Notes: generated by a model from the sequence alone, not told the origin. 64,000 nucleotides of DNA from Bradyrhizobium sp. 170 (GCF_023101085.1 NZ_CP064703.1:2294001-2358000), one strand, 5' to 3'; counted from the stretch's first letter, positions 24,785-37,167 are shown. Program-made: numbers and translations.

Positions 24785-27430
24785 GTGGCGTTGAAGAAAC
24801 TCAGCACCTACCGGAAGAAGCGCGATTTCGACAAGACCGCGGAGCCCTCCGGCGACGTCAGGGTCGCACCCGCCAAACAGCCGCGGTTCGTGATCCAGAA
24901 GCATGACGCAACCCGGCTGCATTACGACCTGCGGCTGGAGTTCGACGGGGTCTTCAAATCCTGGGCGGTCACCAGGGGGCCGTCGCTCGATCCGCATGAC
25001 AAGCGGCTCGCGGTGGAGGTCGAGGATCACCCGCTCGATTACGGCGATTTCGAAGGCACCATTCCCGAAAGCGAATATGGCGGCGGCACCGTTCAGCTTT
25101 GGGATCGCGGCACTTGGGAATCCGATGATCCCGAGCGCGGCTTCAAGAAGGGCGATCTGAAGTTCACCCTGCACGGCGACAAGCTGCACGGCAGCTGGGT
25201 GCTGGTGCGGATGAAGGGTGACCGCTACGGCGGCAAGCGCACCAACTGGCTCCTGATCAAGCACCGCGACGAGTTCGCGAAGGAAGGCGAGGCCAACGAC
25301 ATCCTGGAAGAGGATCGCTCCGTCGCCTCCGGGCGATCGATGGCGCAGATTGCCGAAGGCAAGGGCAGGGCGCCAAAGCCGTTCATGCTGGCCAAAGGCA
25401 AGACAAAGGCCGACGCAGTCTGGCATTCGAACCGGGGCCAAGCGGCTGACGCGCGCGCCAGCAGGAAAACAGCAGCCCTGCGCGCCACGCCGGAGACCAG
25501 GACCCGCGCGCCAGCGCCAAGCGCCAAGCCGAAGAAGGTTTCCGCGATGCCGGATTTCGTCGCGCCGCAACTCTGCGCCTCCGTCGAGCGGCCACCGAAC
25601 GCGGACGGCTGGTGCCATGAAGTCAAGTTCGACGGCTACCGCGTGCAACTGCGGATCGAGGATGGCGATGTCGCGTTGTTGACCCGCAAGGGGCTGGACT
25701 GGACCGACAAGTTCGGCGCCATCGCGAAAGCAGCCAAGGCGCTGCCCAATGCGCTGATTGACGGCGAAATCGTCGCGCTGGACCACAACGGCGTGCCCAG
25801 CTTTTCGCCGCTGCAGGCAGCGATCGCCGACAACAAGACCGGTAACCTCATTTTCTTTGCGTTCGATCTCCTGTTTGCCAAGGGTGAGGATTTACGCGCG
25901 CTGCCGCTGCGAGAACGCAAGGAACGCTTGAAGCGCCTGCTGGAGCAACGGAGCGGAAAGGAAAAACTGATCCGCTATGTCGATCATTTCGAGGACCGCG
26001 GCCCTACCGTGCTGGAATCGGCAAAGAAACTGGAACTGGAAGGCATCGTCTCCAAGAAACTGGATGCGCCCTACCGCTCGGGACGCACCGAGAGCTGGAC
26101 CAAGGCCAAGATCCGCGGCGGGCAGGAGGTGGTGCTGGGTGGCTGGAAGACGACCAACGGCAAATTCCGTTCGCTGATGGCGGGCGTCTATCGCGGCGGT
26201 CATCTGGTGTTCGTCGGCCTCGTCGGCACCGGCTTCGGGCAGGACGTCGTCCGGCGCATCACGCCGGCGTTGAAGGCGGCGGCCTCGGACAAGAGCCCGT
26301 TCGGCGGCAAGGATGCGCCGAAGAAGGCCCGCGACGTGCATTGGCTGAGACCTGAGTTGGTCGCCGAGGTCGAGTTCGCCGGCTGGACTGATGGCGGCAA
26401 CATCAGGCAGGCCGCGTTCAAGGGGCTGCGTCAGGACAAGCCGGCGAAGGAGATACGCGCGGAGAGGCCTGCCATGACCCAAATTGCGAAGCCGGTAGCG
26501 CGGTCCGCGAAATCATCGGCCAAATCCGCCGAGGTGATGGGTGTTGCGATCTCAAAACCCGACAAGGCGCTGTGGCCCGATGGCGGCGGCGGCGAGGGCG
26601 TTACCAAGCTCGATCTTGCACAATATTTCGAGTCGGTCGGCGAGTGGATGATCGTCCACCTCAAGGGCCGTCCATGCTCGATCCTCCGCGCGCCCGACGG
26701 CATCAACGGCGAAAAATTCTTCCAGCGTCACGCCATGCAGGGCGGTTCCGATCTCCTGAAACTCGCCAAGGTCGCGGGCGACCGCAAACCCTATTTGCAG
26801 ATCGATCAGGTCGAGGGATTGGCGGCGGTGGCGCAGATCGGCGGACTCGAACTGCATCCCTGGAATTGCGCGCCTGATGACTACGACACGCCGGGGCGGC
26901 TGGTGTTCGATCTCGATCCAGCCCCGAACGTTGAATTTTCGGAAGTGATCGAGGCGGCAAAGGACATGCGGCAACGCCTGACGGCGGTGGGCCTCGAAAG
27001 CTTCTGCAAAACCACCGGCGGCAAGGGGCTGCACGTCGTGACGCCGCTGCTCCACGGCGCAAGGGACAAGGTCACGTGGAAGGAGGCCAAGGCCTTCGCG
27101 CAAGGTATTTGCCAGTGGATGGCGAATGATGATCCCGAGCGCTATCTGCTCAACATGTCGAAGAAGCTGCGCAAGGGAAAAATCTTCCTCGATTATCTCC
27201 GCAACGACCGGCTGTCGACCGCGGTCGCTGTGCTGTCGCCGCGTGCGCGCGAGGGAGCCACCGTCTCGATGCCGCTGACCTGGCCACAGGTGCGCGGCGA
27301 CCTCGATCCGAAGAAGTACACGGTGCGCACGGTGCCTTCGCTGCTGGCCAAGACCAAGGCGTGGGACGGCTACGACGATGCGGCGGCCTCGATCAAGCCG
27401 GCGATGAAGAAATTGGCTGGGAAGATGTAG
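24785..27430 (+). CDS. ligD: Multifunctional DNA ligase D
   Basis: 881 residues from the GTG at 24785 (GAGGG eight bases ahead); a TTG six bases earlier is the alternative. Domain order is phosphoesterase, ligase, polymerase. Phosphoesterase (1-190): H40, H46, D48 and H82, the catalytic pattern known from Pseudomonas LigD. ATP-dependent ligase (about 240-530): nucleotidyl lysine K281 in EVKFDGYR, then motifs DGEIV and [16 protein letters not shown]. Polymerase of the primase type (about 575-865): metal-binding D709 and D711 in DLDPAP, and [11 protein letters not shown]. It processes, fills and seals broken ends with Ku. A Lys/Ala/Arg linker (about 200-250) joins the first two domains. Confidence 0.96.
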   Translation: MALKKLSTYRKKRDFDKTAEPSGDVRVAPAKQPRFVIQKHDATRLHYDLRLEFDGVFKSWAVTRGPSLDPHDKRLAVEVEDHPLDYGDFEGTIPESEYGGGTVQLWDRGTWESDDPERGFKKGDLKFTLHGDKLHGSWVLVRMKGDRYGGKRTNWLLIKHRDEFAKEGEANDILEEDRSVASGRSMAQIAEGKGRAPKPFMLAKGKTKADAVWHSNRGQAADARASRKTAALRATPETRTRAPAPSAKPKKVSAMPDFVAPQLCASVERPPNADGWCHEVKFDGYRVQLRIEDGDVALLTRKGLDWTDKFGAIAKAAKALPNALIDGEIVALDHNGVPSFSPLQAAIADNKTGNLIFFAFDLLFAKGEDLRALPLRERKERLKRLLEQRSGKEKLIRYVDHFEDRGPTVLESAKKLELEGIVSKKLDAPYRSGRTESWTKAKIRGGQEVVLGGWKTTNGKFRSLMAGVYRGGHLVFVGLVGTGFGQDVVRRITPALKAAASDKSPFGGKDAPKKARDVHWLRPELVAEVEFAGWTDGGNIRQAAFKGLRQDKPAKEIRAERPAMTQIAKPVARSAKSSAKSAEVMGVAISKPDKALWPDGGGGEGVTKLDLAQYFESVGEWMIVHLKGRPCSILRAPDGINGEKFFQRHAMQGGSDLLKLAKVAGDRKPYLQIDQVEGLAAVAQIGGLELHPWNCAPDDYDTPGRLVFDLDPAPNVEFSEVIEAAKDMRQRLTAVGLESFCKTTGGKGLHVVTPLLHGARDKVTWKEAKAFAQGICQWMANDDPERYLLNMSKKLRKGKIFLDYLRNDRLSTAVAVLSPRAREGATVSMPLTWPQVRGDLDPKKYTVRTVPSLLAKTKAWDGYDDAAASIKPAMKKLAGKM

Positions 27431-27443
27431 AAGTAGTCCTATG

Positions 27444-27548
27444 CTGTCATACCCCGCGAAAGCGGGGTATCCAGTACGCCGCGGCGTTTCGGTTCAATCA
27501 CTGCTGTCTCTGGAATACTGGGTCACCCGCCTTCGCGGGTGACGACAG
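27444..27548 (+). repeat. Intergenic repeat, family C, with two hairpins
   Basis: Bounded by CTGTCAT and GACGACAG. Hairpin one is ACCCCGCGAAAGCGGGGT (27451-27468); hairpin two is CACCCGCCTTCGCGGGTG (27524-27541). Between them are CCAGTACGCCGCGGCGTTTCGG and CTGGAATACTGGGT. I recognise this layout as a common Bradyrhizobium/Rhodopseudomonas repeat. It may end ligD transcription. Confidence 0.8.
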
Positions 27549-27581
27549 CTTCTGCTTGGATTGCTGCTTGTAGGAGCGAAG

Positions 27582-27645
27582 CATGCCCACCATCTTTGAT
27601 CGCGCATGAAACGGTGGGCACGGCTGCGCCTTTGCCCACCCTGCG
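27582..27645. repeat. Intergenic repeat, family D, partial copy
   Basis: Contains ATGCCCACC, then CGGTGGGCACGGCTGCGCC and TTTGCCCACCCTGC, the same pieces as the right part of the larger inverted repeat at 44907-44999. It lies between ligD and the DUF3309 gene. The left arm (GTAGGGTGGGCAAAGG) is missing. Confidence 0.65.
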
Positions 27646-27653
27646 ATTTCCGC

Positions 27654-27818
27654 TCAAAGCTTCCCGAGCAGCAGCAGGATCAGCAGGATCACGATCACCA
27701 GGCCCAGCCCGCCGCCGCCGTAGTAGCCGGTGCCATAGAACGGTCCGCCGCCAACGCCGCTGAATCCGCCCAATAGGGCGATGATGAGAATGATCAGGAT
27801 GATGGTGCCGATTGACAT
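27654..27818 (-). CDS. DUF3309-type small membrane protein (54 aa)
   Basis: Starts MSIGTIILIILIIALLGGF with GAGGAGAG ahead of the ATG at 27818. Two hydrophobic segments flank a Gly/Tyr/Pro-rich turn (GGGPFYGTGYYGGGG) and the end is LLILLLLGKL. This is the DUF3309 pattern, small two-helix membrane proteins of unknown role that are common in rhizobia. The frame is open for 25 more codons upstream but these are unrelated to the family. A weak EcfG-like element lies 57-81 bases upstream. Confidence 0.85.
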   Translation of the reverse strand: MSIGTIILIILIIALLGGFSGVGGGPFYGTGYYGGGGLGLVIVILLILLLLGKL

Positions 27819-27874
27819 GAGTCTCTCCTCAGCCCGGTAGGGCCCTTTTGTTTGTTCTGCCCTGAGACAGGAAC

Positions 27875-27899
27875 AACAAATCGGATTCATCAAGGTTCC
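27875..27899 (-). promoter_or_regulatory. Possible EcfG-like promoter for the DUF3309 gene
   Basis: Minus strand GGAAC (27899-27895), 16 bases, then TGTT (27878-27875). The -10 differs from the consensus in its first base (T instead of C/G). Spacing to the start codon is suitable. A tentative call. Confidence 0.33.
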
Positions 27900-27985
27900 T
27901 CATTGCACCGCGATAATCGGCGCGCCTCTTCCCTTCGAACCGTGTGTGGTTACATACGCTCAAGTTGAGGGGAGGATTTTCGCCA

Positions 27986-28297
27986 ATGACCAAACCGTTG
28001 GTAGTTTCGATTCCGCATAGCCTCGGACGCGACGAAGCCATGCGCCGCCTGAAGACCGGGCTGTCGCGCGCCGCCTCCGGCGTACCGGTGCTGAGCGTCG
28101 ATGAGGAGCGATGGGAAGACAACCGCATGATCTTCCGCGTTCGCGCGCTAGGCCAGGCGGCGGCCGGCCATGTCGACGTGGCGGAAGATCACGTGCAGGT
28201 GGAAGTCGTGCTGCCATGGCTGTTGCAGCGCTTTGCCGAGGTGGCCCAGACTGCGATCCAGAACCGCGGCAAGCTGTTGCTGACCAAGAAAAGCTGA
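27986..28297 (+). CDS. Polyhydroxyalkanoic acid system family protein
   Basis: 103 residues from the ATG at 27986 with GGGGAGG ahead. The start TKPLVVSIPHSLGRDEAMRRLKTGL and later the pattern GHVDVAEDHVQVEVVLPWLLQRFAEVAQTAIQNRGKLLL match my memory of the small PHA-system (PHA granule region) family. This family has a basic, lipid-style alpha/beta fold and unknown biochemical role. No PHA synthase or phasin gene is in the window, so the PHA link is by family name only. Divergent from the DUF3309 gene. Confidence 0.75.
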   Translation: MTKPLVVSIPHSLGRDEAMRRLKTGLSRAASGVPVLSVDEERWEDNRMIFRVRALGQAAAGHVDVAEDHVQVEVVLPWLLQRFAEVAQTAIQNRGKLLLTKKS

Positions 28298-28303
28298 CGT
28301 CGC

Positions 28304-28384
28304 CATAGCGTTTTCGAGCGAAGCATGCCCTCGGACTTGATCCGGGGTGGATACCGGTTCGCGTCAAGAAAACGCATCAAAACA
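28304..28384 (+). repeat. Dispersed intergenic repeat, family B, copy 1
   Basis: About 80 bases running from CATAGCGTTTTCGAGCGAAG through CATGCCCTCGGACTTGATCC and ACCGGTTCGCGTCAAGAAAA to CGCATCAAAAC. Nearly identical, in reverse orientation, to 59263-59343, and a decayed short copy is at 6560-6607. Lies between convergent genes (PHA protein and treY). Confidence 0.88.
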
Positions 28385-28391
28385 TGAATCG

Positions 28392-31181
28392 CTAGGTGCG
28401 CGCACGTTTGCGCGGCGGCTTTACCGCGCCGGTGAATCTTGCTTTCAGCACGGCGATCGGTAGATGCGTCAGCAGGTCGGACAGGCGCAATTGTTTGGCA
28501 TCGGCATCGGCAAAGCCTTCCACCGCATAGCCTTCGACGTTCAGCGCGGCGTCATATTTCTCCGGACCAGGCCAATGCCTGCCGCTGTCGGTCAACGGCG
28601 CGAACCAGCGCGTGACCACGGTGACCGCGGCCTCGCGGCCTCGCCGCCGGGCGAAAGCGATGAAATGATCGCGATGCGGTCCGCTCACTTCCAATGGCTC
28701 GTAATCGCCGTCCGTGAATACATCGGCGAGTTCGGTCCGAAGCTTGAGCAGATGCCGTGTCCAGGCCAGCTTCAGATGACCGCTCGGCCACTTCTCGACC
28801 AGCCGGTCCCAATCCGGTTTCTCCAGCGCGTCGAGCCGCCCTGCGCGTTCGGCAAAGTCGACCGGCCGCCGGTTGTCGGGATCGACCAGTGAATAATCCC
28901 AGAGCTCCGTGCCCTGATAGAAATCCGGCACGCCCGGCATCATGGCCTTCAGCGTGATCTGGCTGAGCGAGTTCAGTGCGCCCAGCAGCGACAGCCGCTG
29001 CGCCAGCGTTTGCAGGGAGTTCAGGAATTCGCCTGAGAGCGAAGGATCGAGAATTTTTTCGATGAAACCCTTTACGCCCGCCTCATAGGCCGCGTGGGGA
29101 TTGAGCCAGCTCGTTTCCTGTTTGCCCTCGCGCGCGGCCTTCAGCGCATACTCCTGCATCCGCTCCGCAAACGAGGTGTCGTCCGGCTGCCATGCCCCGA
29201 GCAGCGCCTGATACAGCATGTATTCGAACGTTGCCGACGGCGCGCGCAAATCGCCATCGACCGAAAGATGCGGCGCATTGAGCAGCTTCCATCGGGCCAC
29301 CGCGCTGGTCCATTCCCCCGGAATTTCCGCCAGCGCCATGATGCGCGCCCGCGCGTCCTCGCCGCGCTTGGTGTCATGCGTCGCGGTTGCCGTCATGCCA
29401 TGCGGCCATTCGCTGACGCGAGCCCGCATCATCCCGTGAAATTCGCCGGCCGAAAGCGCTGTTGCGGCCGGATCGCCGCCGACCTCATTGAGCGCGAGCA
29501 GGCGATGGTAGCGGTAGAACGTCGTGTCCTCCAGCGACTTCGCCATCATGGGGCCGGTGAACTGCTGCACCTTCAACGCGAAACGTCTCACGCGCGGCGC
29601 GCTGTGGTGCGCGCGCCCGGGCTTGATCAGGTCCATCGTCAGGGTGTCGCGGAGAAAGTCGAAGATGCCGTCGTCGGCGGCAAACCAGTCGGCGCGCGCC
29701 CGTTCGATCGTCCCTGATATCAACTGGCGATCATGCGCTGATAGCCCTGAGGATGTCAGGTAGGTGCGATACACCGGGAAGTGCAGCACGTAGAGTTCGA
29801 GCGCCTGCCGCAGGCTGTCGGCGGAATAGTCGCGGGTGGAGTAATGTCCGCTGGCAATCCGGGCCAGCAGGCGCGTCAGCACCGTGAACTCGCTGGTCAG
29901 CAGCGTTTCCAGCACGCGGCGTTTTGCGTCCCGCAGGATCGGTTCGAGTTTTGGCGATTGGTTGCTGAGCTGCCGCCAGATCTCGTCGAGCGGCTCCAGG
30001 CCGCTTCCGTCGGTCAGCACCTGGGTGATTGCGTTCAGCCACTCATAACCCGTCGTGCCATGAACGCCGCTGAACGAAGGCAGTTTTTCGTGCTCGCCGA
30101 GAATTTTCTCGATCACGAGGTAGAACGGGCCGCCGCGATCACCCTGTGCCTCGCGGACCAGCCGGCGCAGGCGCTGAAAATACTGGACGGGATCGCGCAG
30201 GCCATCGATGTGGTCGAGCCGCAACCCCCCGAGCTTTCCCTCCGCGATCAGCCGTTTGACCAGCCGATGGATCGCCTCGAAGGTCCCGGCGTCCTCGACG
30301 CGCAGGCCCGCCAGCATATTGATGTCGAAGAAGCGCCGGTAGTTGATGTCGCTGGAAGCGAGCCGCCAATGACCGAGCTTGTAGTGCTGGCGCTCCAGCA
30401 GATGATGCAGCGAAAGCGTTGCCGCGGTGCGATCCGCTCCGGCGCGATAGGCTTCCAGCCCCCGGGCGATGATGTCAGAGGCTCCCGCGATGCCTTTCAG
30501 TTCGGCCTTGAAGGCAGGCGCTTCCTTGCGGTTGGGGCGTCGCGGTCCCTGATAACGGGAGGCCAGCGCAAGCATCGCCTTGCCGGGCACGCTTTCCTCC
30601 GCGCCCGCCTCCTTGACGATCATGCGCAGGATTTCGCCATAACGCTCCGGCGCGATCGGCAACCGATGCTCGAAATACCACGCCGAAAAGCTGCCTTCGC
30701 CGGCGTCATAGCGAAGCTCGATCTCGCCATTTTCCAGCGCCTGGCCGTAGGACGAGCCGATGATCGGCAGCAGCACGCCGCCGCGGGCGCGGTATGGCAA
30801 CTGCTCCCAGTCGATGTCGAAGGATGCGGCGTGCGGCGAGGCGGGACCCCATTCCAGCACGTCGAGCCACCATGGATTATCGTCATAGTGCACGCCGACA
30901 TGGTTGGGCACGAAATCGAGGATCAGCCCGAGATCGTGTTGCCGCAGCACGGCGCTCAGCCGCTCGAAGCCGGTTTCGCCGCCGAGCTCCGGATTGAACC
31001 GGGCGTGGTCGGTGACGTCGTAGCCATGCGTGCTGCCCTTGCGGGCCCGCATGAAGGGTGAGGCATAGAGATGGGTGATGCCGAGCGCCTTCAGGTAAGG
31101 CACCACGGAAGCGGCGGCGTCGAAATCGAAATCCGCCGACAATTGCAGGCGGTAAGTCGCGATCGGGATCGCCGGGGGCAT
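28392..31181 (-). CDS. treY: Malto-oligosyltrehalose synthase
   Basis: 929 residues from the ATG at 31181 (AGGAA just upstream); the extra 54 codons before it overlap treZ and do not read as protein. TreY converts the reducing end of a malto-oligosaccharide into a trehalose-type alpha,alpha-1,1 linkage. The GH13 start IPIATYRLQLSADFDFDAAA with YLKALGITHLYASPFMRARKGSTHGYDVTD is characteristic. The catalytic-site stretch GLRLDHIDGLRDP and the C-terminal MPGVPDFYQGTELWDYSLVDPDNRRPVDF are also typical. It starts 5 bases after the treZ stop, so it is the last gene of the five-gene unit beginning with treS-mak. Cytoplasmic. Confidence 0.96.
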   Translation of the reverse strand: MPPAIPIATYRLQLSADFDFDAAASVVPYLKALGITHLYASPFMRARKGSTHGYDVTDHARFNPELGGETGFERLSAVLRQHDLGLILDFVPNHVGVHYDDNPWWLDVLEWGPASPHAASFDIDWEQLPYRARGGVLLPIIGSSYGQALENGEIELRYDAGEGSFSAWYFEHRLPIAPERYGEILRMIVKEAGAEESVPGKAMLALASRYQGPRRPNRKEAPAFKAELKGIAGASDIIARGLEAYRAGADRTAATLSLHHLLERQHYKLGHWRLASSDINYRRFFDINMLAGLRVEDAGTFEAIHRLVKRLIAEGKLGGLRLDHIDGLRDPVQYFQRLRRLVREAQGDRGGPFYLVIEKILGEHEKLPSFSGVHGTTGYEWLNAITQVLTDGSGLEPLDEIWRQLSNQSPKLEPILRDAKRRVLETLLTSEFTVLTRLLARIASGHYSTRDYSADSLRQALELYVLHFPVYRTYLTSSGLSAHDRQLISGTIERARADWFAADDGIFDFLRDTLTMDLIKPGRAHHSAPRVRRFALKVQQFTGPMMAKSLEDTTFYRYHRLLALNEVGGDPAATALSAGEFHGMMRARVSEWPHGMTATATHDTKRGEDARARIMALAEIPGEWTSAVARWKLLNAPHLSVDGDLRAPSATFEYMLYQALLGAWQPDDTSFAERMQEYALKAAREGKQETSWLNPHAAYEAGVKGFIEKILDPSLSGEFLNSLQTLAQRLSLLGALNSLSQITLKAMMPGVPDFYQGTELWDYSLVDPDNRRPVDFAERAGRLDALEKPDWDRLVEKWPSGHLKLAWTRHLLKLRTELADVFTDGDYEPLEVSGPHRDHFIAFARRRGREAAVTVVTRWFAPLTDSGRHWPGPEKYDAALNVEGYAVEGFADADAKQLRLSDLLTHLPIAVLKARFTGAVKPPRKRART

Positions 31182-31186
31182 TTTTC

Positions 31187-32944
31187 CTATCCGATGCGCC
31201 AGAGCACCGTCCATGGCGGGACGCTGCCGCCCAACTCGCTGCCCCAGATCAGGGTTCCCGCCGGCCCACCGGGCGCATGGCTGATGGCCTGGTCCGACAG
31301 GTTGGCGAGCAGGCGAAGCGTGGCGCCATCGCCCATCCGCCAATCGGCCGTCAGCAAACCATCGTCTGCCACCTGAGCCTTCCCGAAAGCGGCGCCGACC
31401 AGTCGGGGTACAATCTGTTGCTTCCGAGTTCGCAGCAGTTCGCGCACCAGCGTCAGACGTTTTCGTCCCGCGGGCGCCTCGCGCCTGTCCCAGTCGAGCA
31501 CCGCAGAGTCCCTCGTGGAAGCCGCGAGCGCGTCGGGGACCTCATCGCCATATTCCGCATAGGCCCAGGCCAGTTCAACGCGACGGCCCTTGCGCACGGC
31601 ATCGGCGAGATCGCCGCCGAAATCGCAGAAGAACGGGAAGGGGACAGTTGAGCCCCATTCCTCGCCCATGAACAGCATGGGAACGTGAGGTGCGATCAGC
31701 AGGACCTGAAGCGCCGCCTCGATCATCCGCGCGTCGGCATTGCCTTCGAGGCGGTCACCCAACGCGCGATTGCCGATCTGGTCGTGGTTCTGCAGGAAAT
31801 TGATGAAGGCGATCGGTGCCAGATGGCGGCTCGGTTCGCCACGCTTGCCGCGCCGGAACGTAGATAACTCGCCCTGATAGACGAAGCCTGATGACAGCGA
31901 GCGCGCGATGTCAGACCTAGGCGAGCGCTGGTAGTCGATATAATAACCCTGCTTTTCGCCGGTCATCAGCACGCGCCAGGCGTGATGATAATCGTCGTTC
32001 CACTGCGCGCGGTATTTGCCCTGCGGCGGGTCCTGCGTGGCGTCCAGAATGCTGGCGCGGTTGTCGCCGTTCTCCAGCACGACGTGAATGTGCCGGCCGG
32101 TTTCTGCGGCAAGCTGGCCGGCGGCGGCGCTGAGATCGTGCAGCAGCGACAGCCCACCCGGCTCGACGATAGAGTTGACGGCATCGAGCCGCAGCCCGTC
32201 GAAGCGATAGTCGCGCAGCCAGTGCAGCGCGTTCCCGATCGCGAAGGCGCGGACTTCTTTCACGCGATAATCGATCGCGCTGCCCCAGGGCGTGTGCGCC
32301 TCCGTGAAGAAGGAAGGCGCATAGCGGCCAAGATAATTTCCTTCGGGGCCGAAATGGTTGTAGACCACGTCGAGCATCACCATCAGCCCGCGCAGATGCG
32401 CCTCGTCGATCAGCGCCTTGAGATCTTCGGGCCGTCCATAGGCGCTGTCGGGCGCGTACCACAACACGCCGTCATAGCCCCAGTTTCGGGAGCCCGCGAA
32501 GTCCGCCAGTGGCATCAATTCCAGCGCGGTGATGCCGGTTTCAACGAGATGATCGAGCCTGTCGATCATCGCGCGATAGCTGCCTTCCTTGGTGAAGGTG
32601 CCGACATGGGCCTCGACGATCACGGCCTCCTGCCACGGCTGTCCGCGCCAGTTCGTAGCGCGCCATGGATAGGCTTCGTGATCGATCACTTCGCTGGGGC
32701 CAAAGACGTCATCGGGCTGAAACGCCGACGCCGGATCCGGCACGTCGATCTCGTCATCGATGCGGAATTTGTAGCGCGCGCCGGCCTTCACGCCGGCGAT
32801 GTCGGCGGTGAACCAGCCGTCCTCGCCGCGCTTCATCGCGTGAGGTTGCTCCAGCATCACCTCGACGCGGTTGGCCGCCGGCGCCCACAGCCGAAACCGC
32901 GTGCCGTAATTTGCCAGACACGGGCCGAATTGCCGGTCATTCAT
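31187..32944 (-). CDS. treZ: Malto-oligosyltrehalose trehalohydrolase
   Basis: 585 residues, the normal TreZ length. It releases trehalose from the product of TreY. An N-terminal CBM48-like beta domain (YGTRFRLWAPAANRVEVML) precedes the GH13 barrel with VMLDVVYNHFGPEGNYL, the nucleophile region YRFDGLRLDAVNSI, and FLQNHDQIGNRALGDRL near the C-terminal end of the barrel. The ATG overlaps the glgX stop by four bases (ATGA), so the two are translationally coupled. Confidence 0.96.
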   Translation of the reverse strand: MNDRQFGPCLANYGTRFRLWAPAANRVEVMLEQPHAMKRGEDGWFTADIAGVKAGARYKFRIDDEIDVPDPASAFQPDDVFGPSEVIDHEAYPWRATNWRGQPWQEAVIVEAHVGTFTKEGSYRAMIDRLDHLVETGITALELMPLADFAGSRNWGYDGVLWYAPDSAYGRPEDLKALIDEAHLRGLMVMLDVVYNHFGPEGNYLGRYAPSFFTEAHTPWGSAIDYRVKEVRAFAIGNALHWLRDYRFDGLRLDAVNSIVEPGGLSLLHDLSAAAGQLAAETGRHIHVVLENGDNRASILDATQDPPQGKYRAQWNDDYHHAWRVLMTGEKQGYYIDYQRSPRSDIARSLSSGFVYQGELSTFRRGKRGEPSRHLAPIAFINFLQNHDQIGNRALGDRLEGNADARMIEAALQVLLIAPHVPMLFMGEEWGSTVPFPFFCDFGGDLADAVRKGRRVELAWAYAEYGDEVPDALAASTRDSAVLDWDRREAPAGRKRLTLVRELLRTRKQQIVPRLVGAAFGKAQVADDGLLTADWRMGDGATLRLLANLSDQAISHAPGGPAGTLIWGSELGGSVPPWTVLWRIG

Positions 32945-35016
32945 GCCATGCCCGCAAAGGCAAGCACCGACCGCGGCGGCGCGCTGGACGCGGCGCCCGA
33001 AGCGAATGCGGTGGGGCTCAGCACGGCCTCAGTCGTGTTCAGCACTTGGTGCCAGTTCTTGTACTCGGGCATCGCAGGCAATTTGAAAGCGATCTCTTCG
33101 GGGGCGGCGTTCAGCACGATAAAGATCGGCGGCTGACCTTGTTCCATCGGCCCCAGTACGTAGGCGAGGAACCGTCCTTCCGGAAAATTCCAGTCGGCTT
33201 CCTGCATCTCCTCGGCCGCCGGCGTCAGCCATAGCACGCCGTAGGAGCCATCCTTGCGGCGCCCGGAGAGCCAGCGCTGGCAGCGCAGTTGCGCGAAGCG
33301 CCGGCGCAGGGTCGTCATGTGGCCGACGAAATCGGTGAGGTCGTCGCCTGGCTTGCCGAGATTGTCCCAATTCACCCAGCCGGTCTCGTTGTCCTGGCAA
33401 TAGGCGTTGTTGTTGCCGTTCTGCGAATTGCCGACCTCGTCGCCAGCCAGCAGCAAGGGCGTACCTTGCGCGAGGAACAGGCAGGCGAGCTGGTTCTTGC
33501 GGAGCTGCCGGCGCAGCGCAACGATCGCGGCGTCGTGGGTCGGGCCCTCATGGCCGCAATTGTTGCTGTGGTTGTCGTTTGAGCCGTCGCGATTGTCCTC
33601 GCCGTTGGCTTCGTTGTGCTTGTCGTTGTAGCTGAACAGATCGGCCAGCGTGAATCCGTCATGGACGGTGATGTGATTGACGCCGGCGCGCGTCGCGCGG
33701 TTGTCGTGATGGAACAGGTCGGATGAGGCGGTCATCCGGCGCGATACGTCGCCGATCAGGCTGCCTTCGCCGCTCCAGTAACGCCGCATCGCGCTGCGAT
33801 AGCGGTCATTCCATTCCGACCACTGCGATGGAAACGCGCCGACCTGATAGCCGCCCATGCCGAGATCCCATGGTTCGGCGACCAGCTTGACGGTTGCCAG
33901 CACCGGGTCCTGCCGCACCGCGGTCAGAAACGAGGAGTTGCGGTCGAAGCCGTTCGGCGTCCGCGCCAGCGTGGTGGCGAGGTCGAAGCGGAAACCGTCG
34001 ACGTGACAGACCTCGACCCAGTAGCGCAGCGAGTCCATCACCATCTGCAGCACGCGCGGATGGGCGAGGTTGACCGAGCTGCCGCAGCCGGTGAAGTCGT
34101 CATAGTAGCGCGGGTTGTCCTTGCTGAGCCAGTAATAGGACGCGTTGTCGATGCCGCGGAAACTCAGCGTCGGGCCGAGATGGTTGCCCTCGGCGGTGTG
34201 GTTATAGACGACATCGAGCATCACCTCGATGCCGGCGTCGTGCAGCCGCGCCACCGTGGTGCGGAACGCGTCGAGCGCGTTGTCCTGCGCATAGCGCGGC
34301 TCCGGCGCGAAGAACGCCAGCGTGTTGTAGCCCCAGTAATTCGCAAGCTTCCGCTCGACCAGCACGCGGTCGTCGATCAGCCCGTGGATCGGCAGCAATT
34401 CGATGGTGGTGACGCCGAGCCGCTTCAGATGGTCGATCATCGCCGGCGAGCACAGCCCACCATAGGTGCCGCGCCAGCCCGGCGCGACGTCGCCCCGCTT
34501 TTGCGTCAGGCCCTTGACGTGGGCCTCGTAGATGATGGTGTCTTCCCAGGCGATGTTCGGCCGTATCTCGCGGCGGCCCCAGTTGAAGGTCTCGTCGACC
34601 ACGACCGCCTTCGGCATGCCGCGGGCATTGTCGCGGCGGTCGAACGAAAGATCCTCGCGTGCGCTTCCCGTTCGATAGCCGAAATGCGCGTCGCTCCACA
34701 CCAGCCGGCCGGCGATCCGCTTGGCATAGGGATCGAGCAGCAGCTTGTTGGCGTTGAAGCGGTGGCCGCGCTCGGGCGCATAGGGGCCGTGGACGCGATA
34801 GCCATAAAGCTGCCCGGGCGAGACGTCGTTGAGATAGCCGTGCCAGACGTCCTCGTTGCGCTCGGGCAGTTCGATCCGCTCGAGTTCGCGGCGGCCCTGA
34901 CCGTCGAACAGGCAAAGCTCGACCTTCTCCGCATTGGCCGAGAACAGCGCAAAGTTGGTGCCCCGTCCGTCCCAGCTTGCACCTAGGCGGGCGGGGCTTC
35001 CCGCGGACAATCGCAT
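32941..35016 (-). CDS. glgX: Glycogen debranching enzyme GlgX
   Basis: 691 residues of the GH13 isoamylase type that cleaves alpha-1,6 branches, giving linear malto-oligosaccharides which TreY/TreZ can use. The CBM48-like N-terminus (LGASWDGRGTNFALFSANAEKVELCLFD) is followed by VMLDVVYNHTAEGNHLGPTLSFRG, the catalytic region HVDGFRFDLATTLART, and the domain near LLAGDEVGNSQNGNNNAYCQDNETGWVNW that is highly typical of GlgX. Separated from glgB by three bases and overlapping treZ by four. Confidence 0.96.
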   Translation of the reverse strand: MRLSAGSPARLGASWDGRGTNFALFSANAEKVELCLFDGQGRRELERIELPERNEDVWHGYLNDVSPGQLYGYRVHGPYAPERGHRFNANKLLLDPYAKRIAGRLVWSDAHFGYRTGSAREDLSFDRRDNARGMPKAVVVDETFNWGRREIRPNIAWEDTIIYEAHVKGLTQKRGDVAPGWRGTYGGLCSPAMIDHLKRLGVTTIELLPIHGLIDDRVLVERKLANYWGYNTLAFFAPEPRYAQDNALDAFRTTVARLHDAGIEVMLDVVYNHTAEGNHLGPTLSFRGIDNASYYWLSKDNPRYYDDFTGCGSSVNLAHPRVLQMVMDSLRYWVEVCHVDGFRFDLATTLARTPNGFDRNSSFLTAVRQDPVLATVKLVAEPWDLGMGGYQVGAFPSQWSEWNDRYRSAMRRYWSGEGSLIGDVSRRMTASSDLFHHDNRATRAGVNHITVHDGFTLADLFSYNDKHNEANGEDNRDGSNDNHSNNCGHEGPTHDAAIVALRRQLRKNQLACLFLAQGTPLLLAGDEVGNSQNGNNNAYCQDNETGWVNWDNLGKPGDDLTDFVGHMTTLRRRFAQLRCQRWLSGRRKDGSYGVLWLTPAAEEMQEADWNFPEGRFLAYVLGPMEQGQPPIFIVLNAAPEEIAFKLPAMPEYKNWHQVLNTTEAVLSPTAFASGAASSAPPRSVLAFAGMA

Positions 35017-35019
35017 GCG

Positions 35020-37163
<2,144 letters not shown>

Positions 37164-37167
<4 letters not shown>

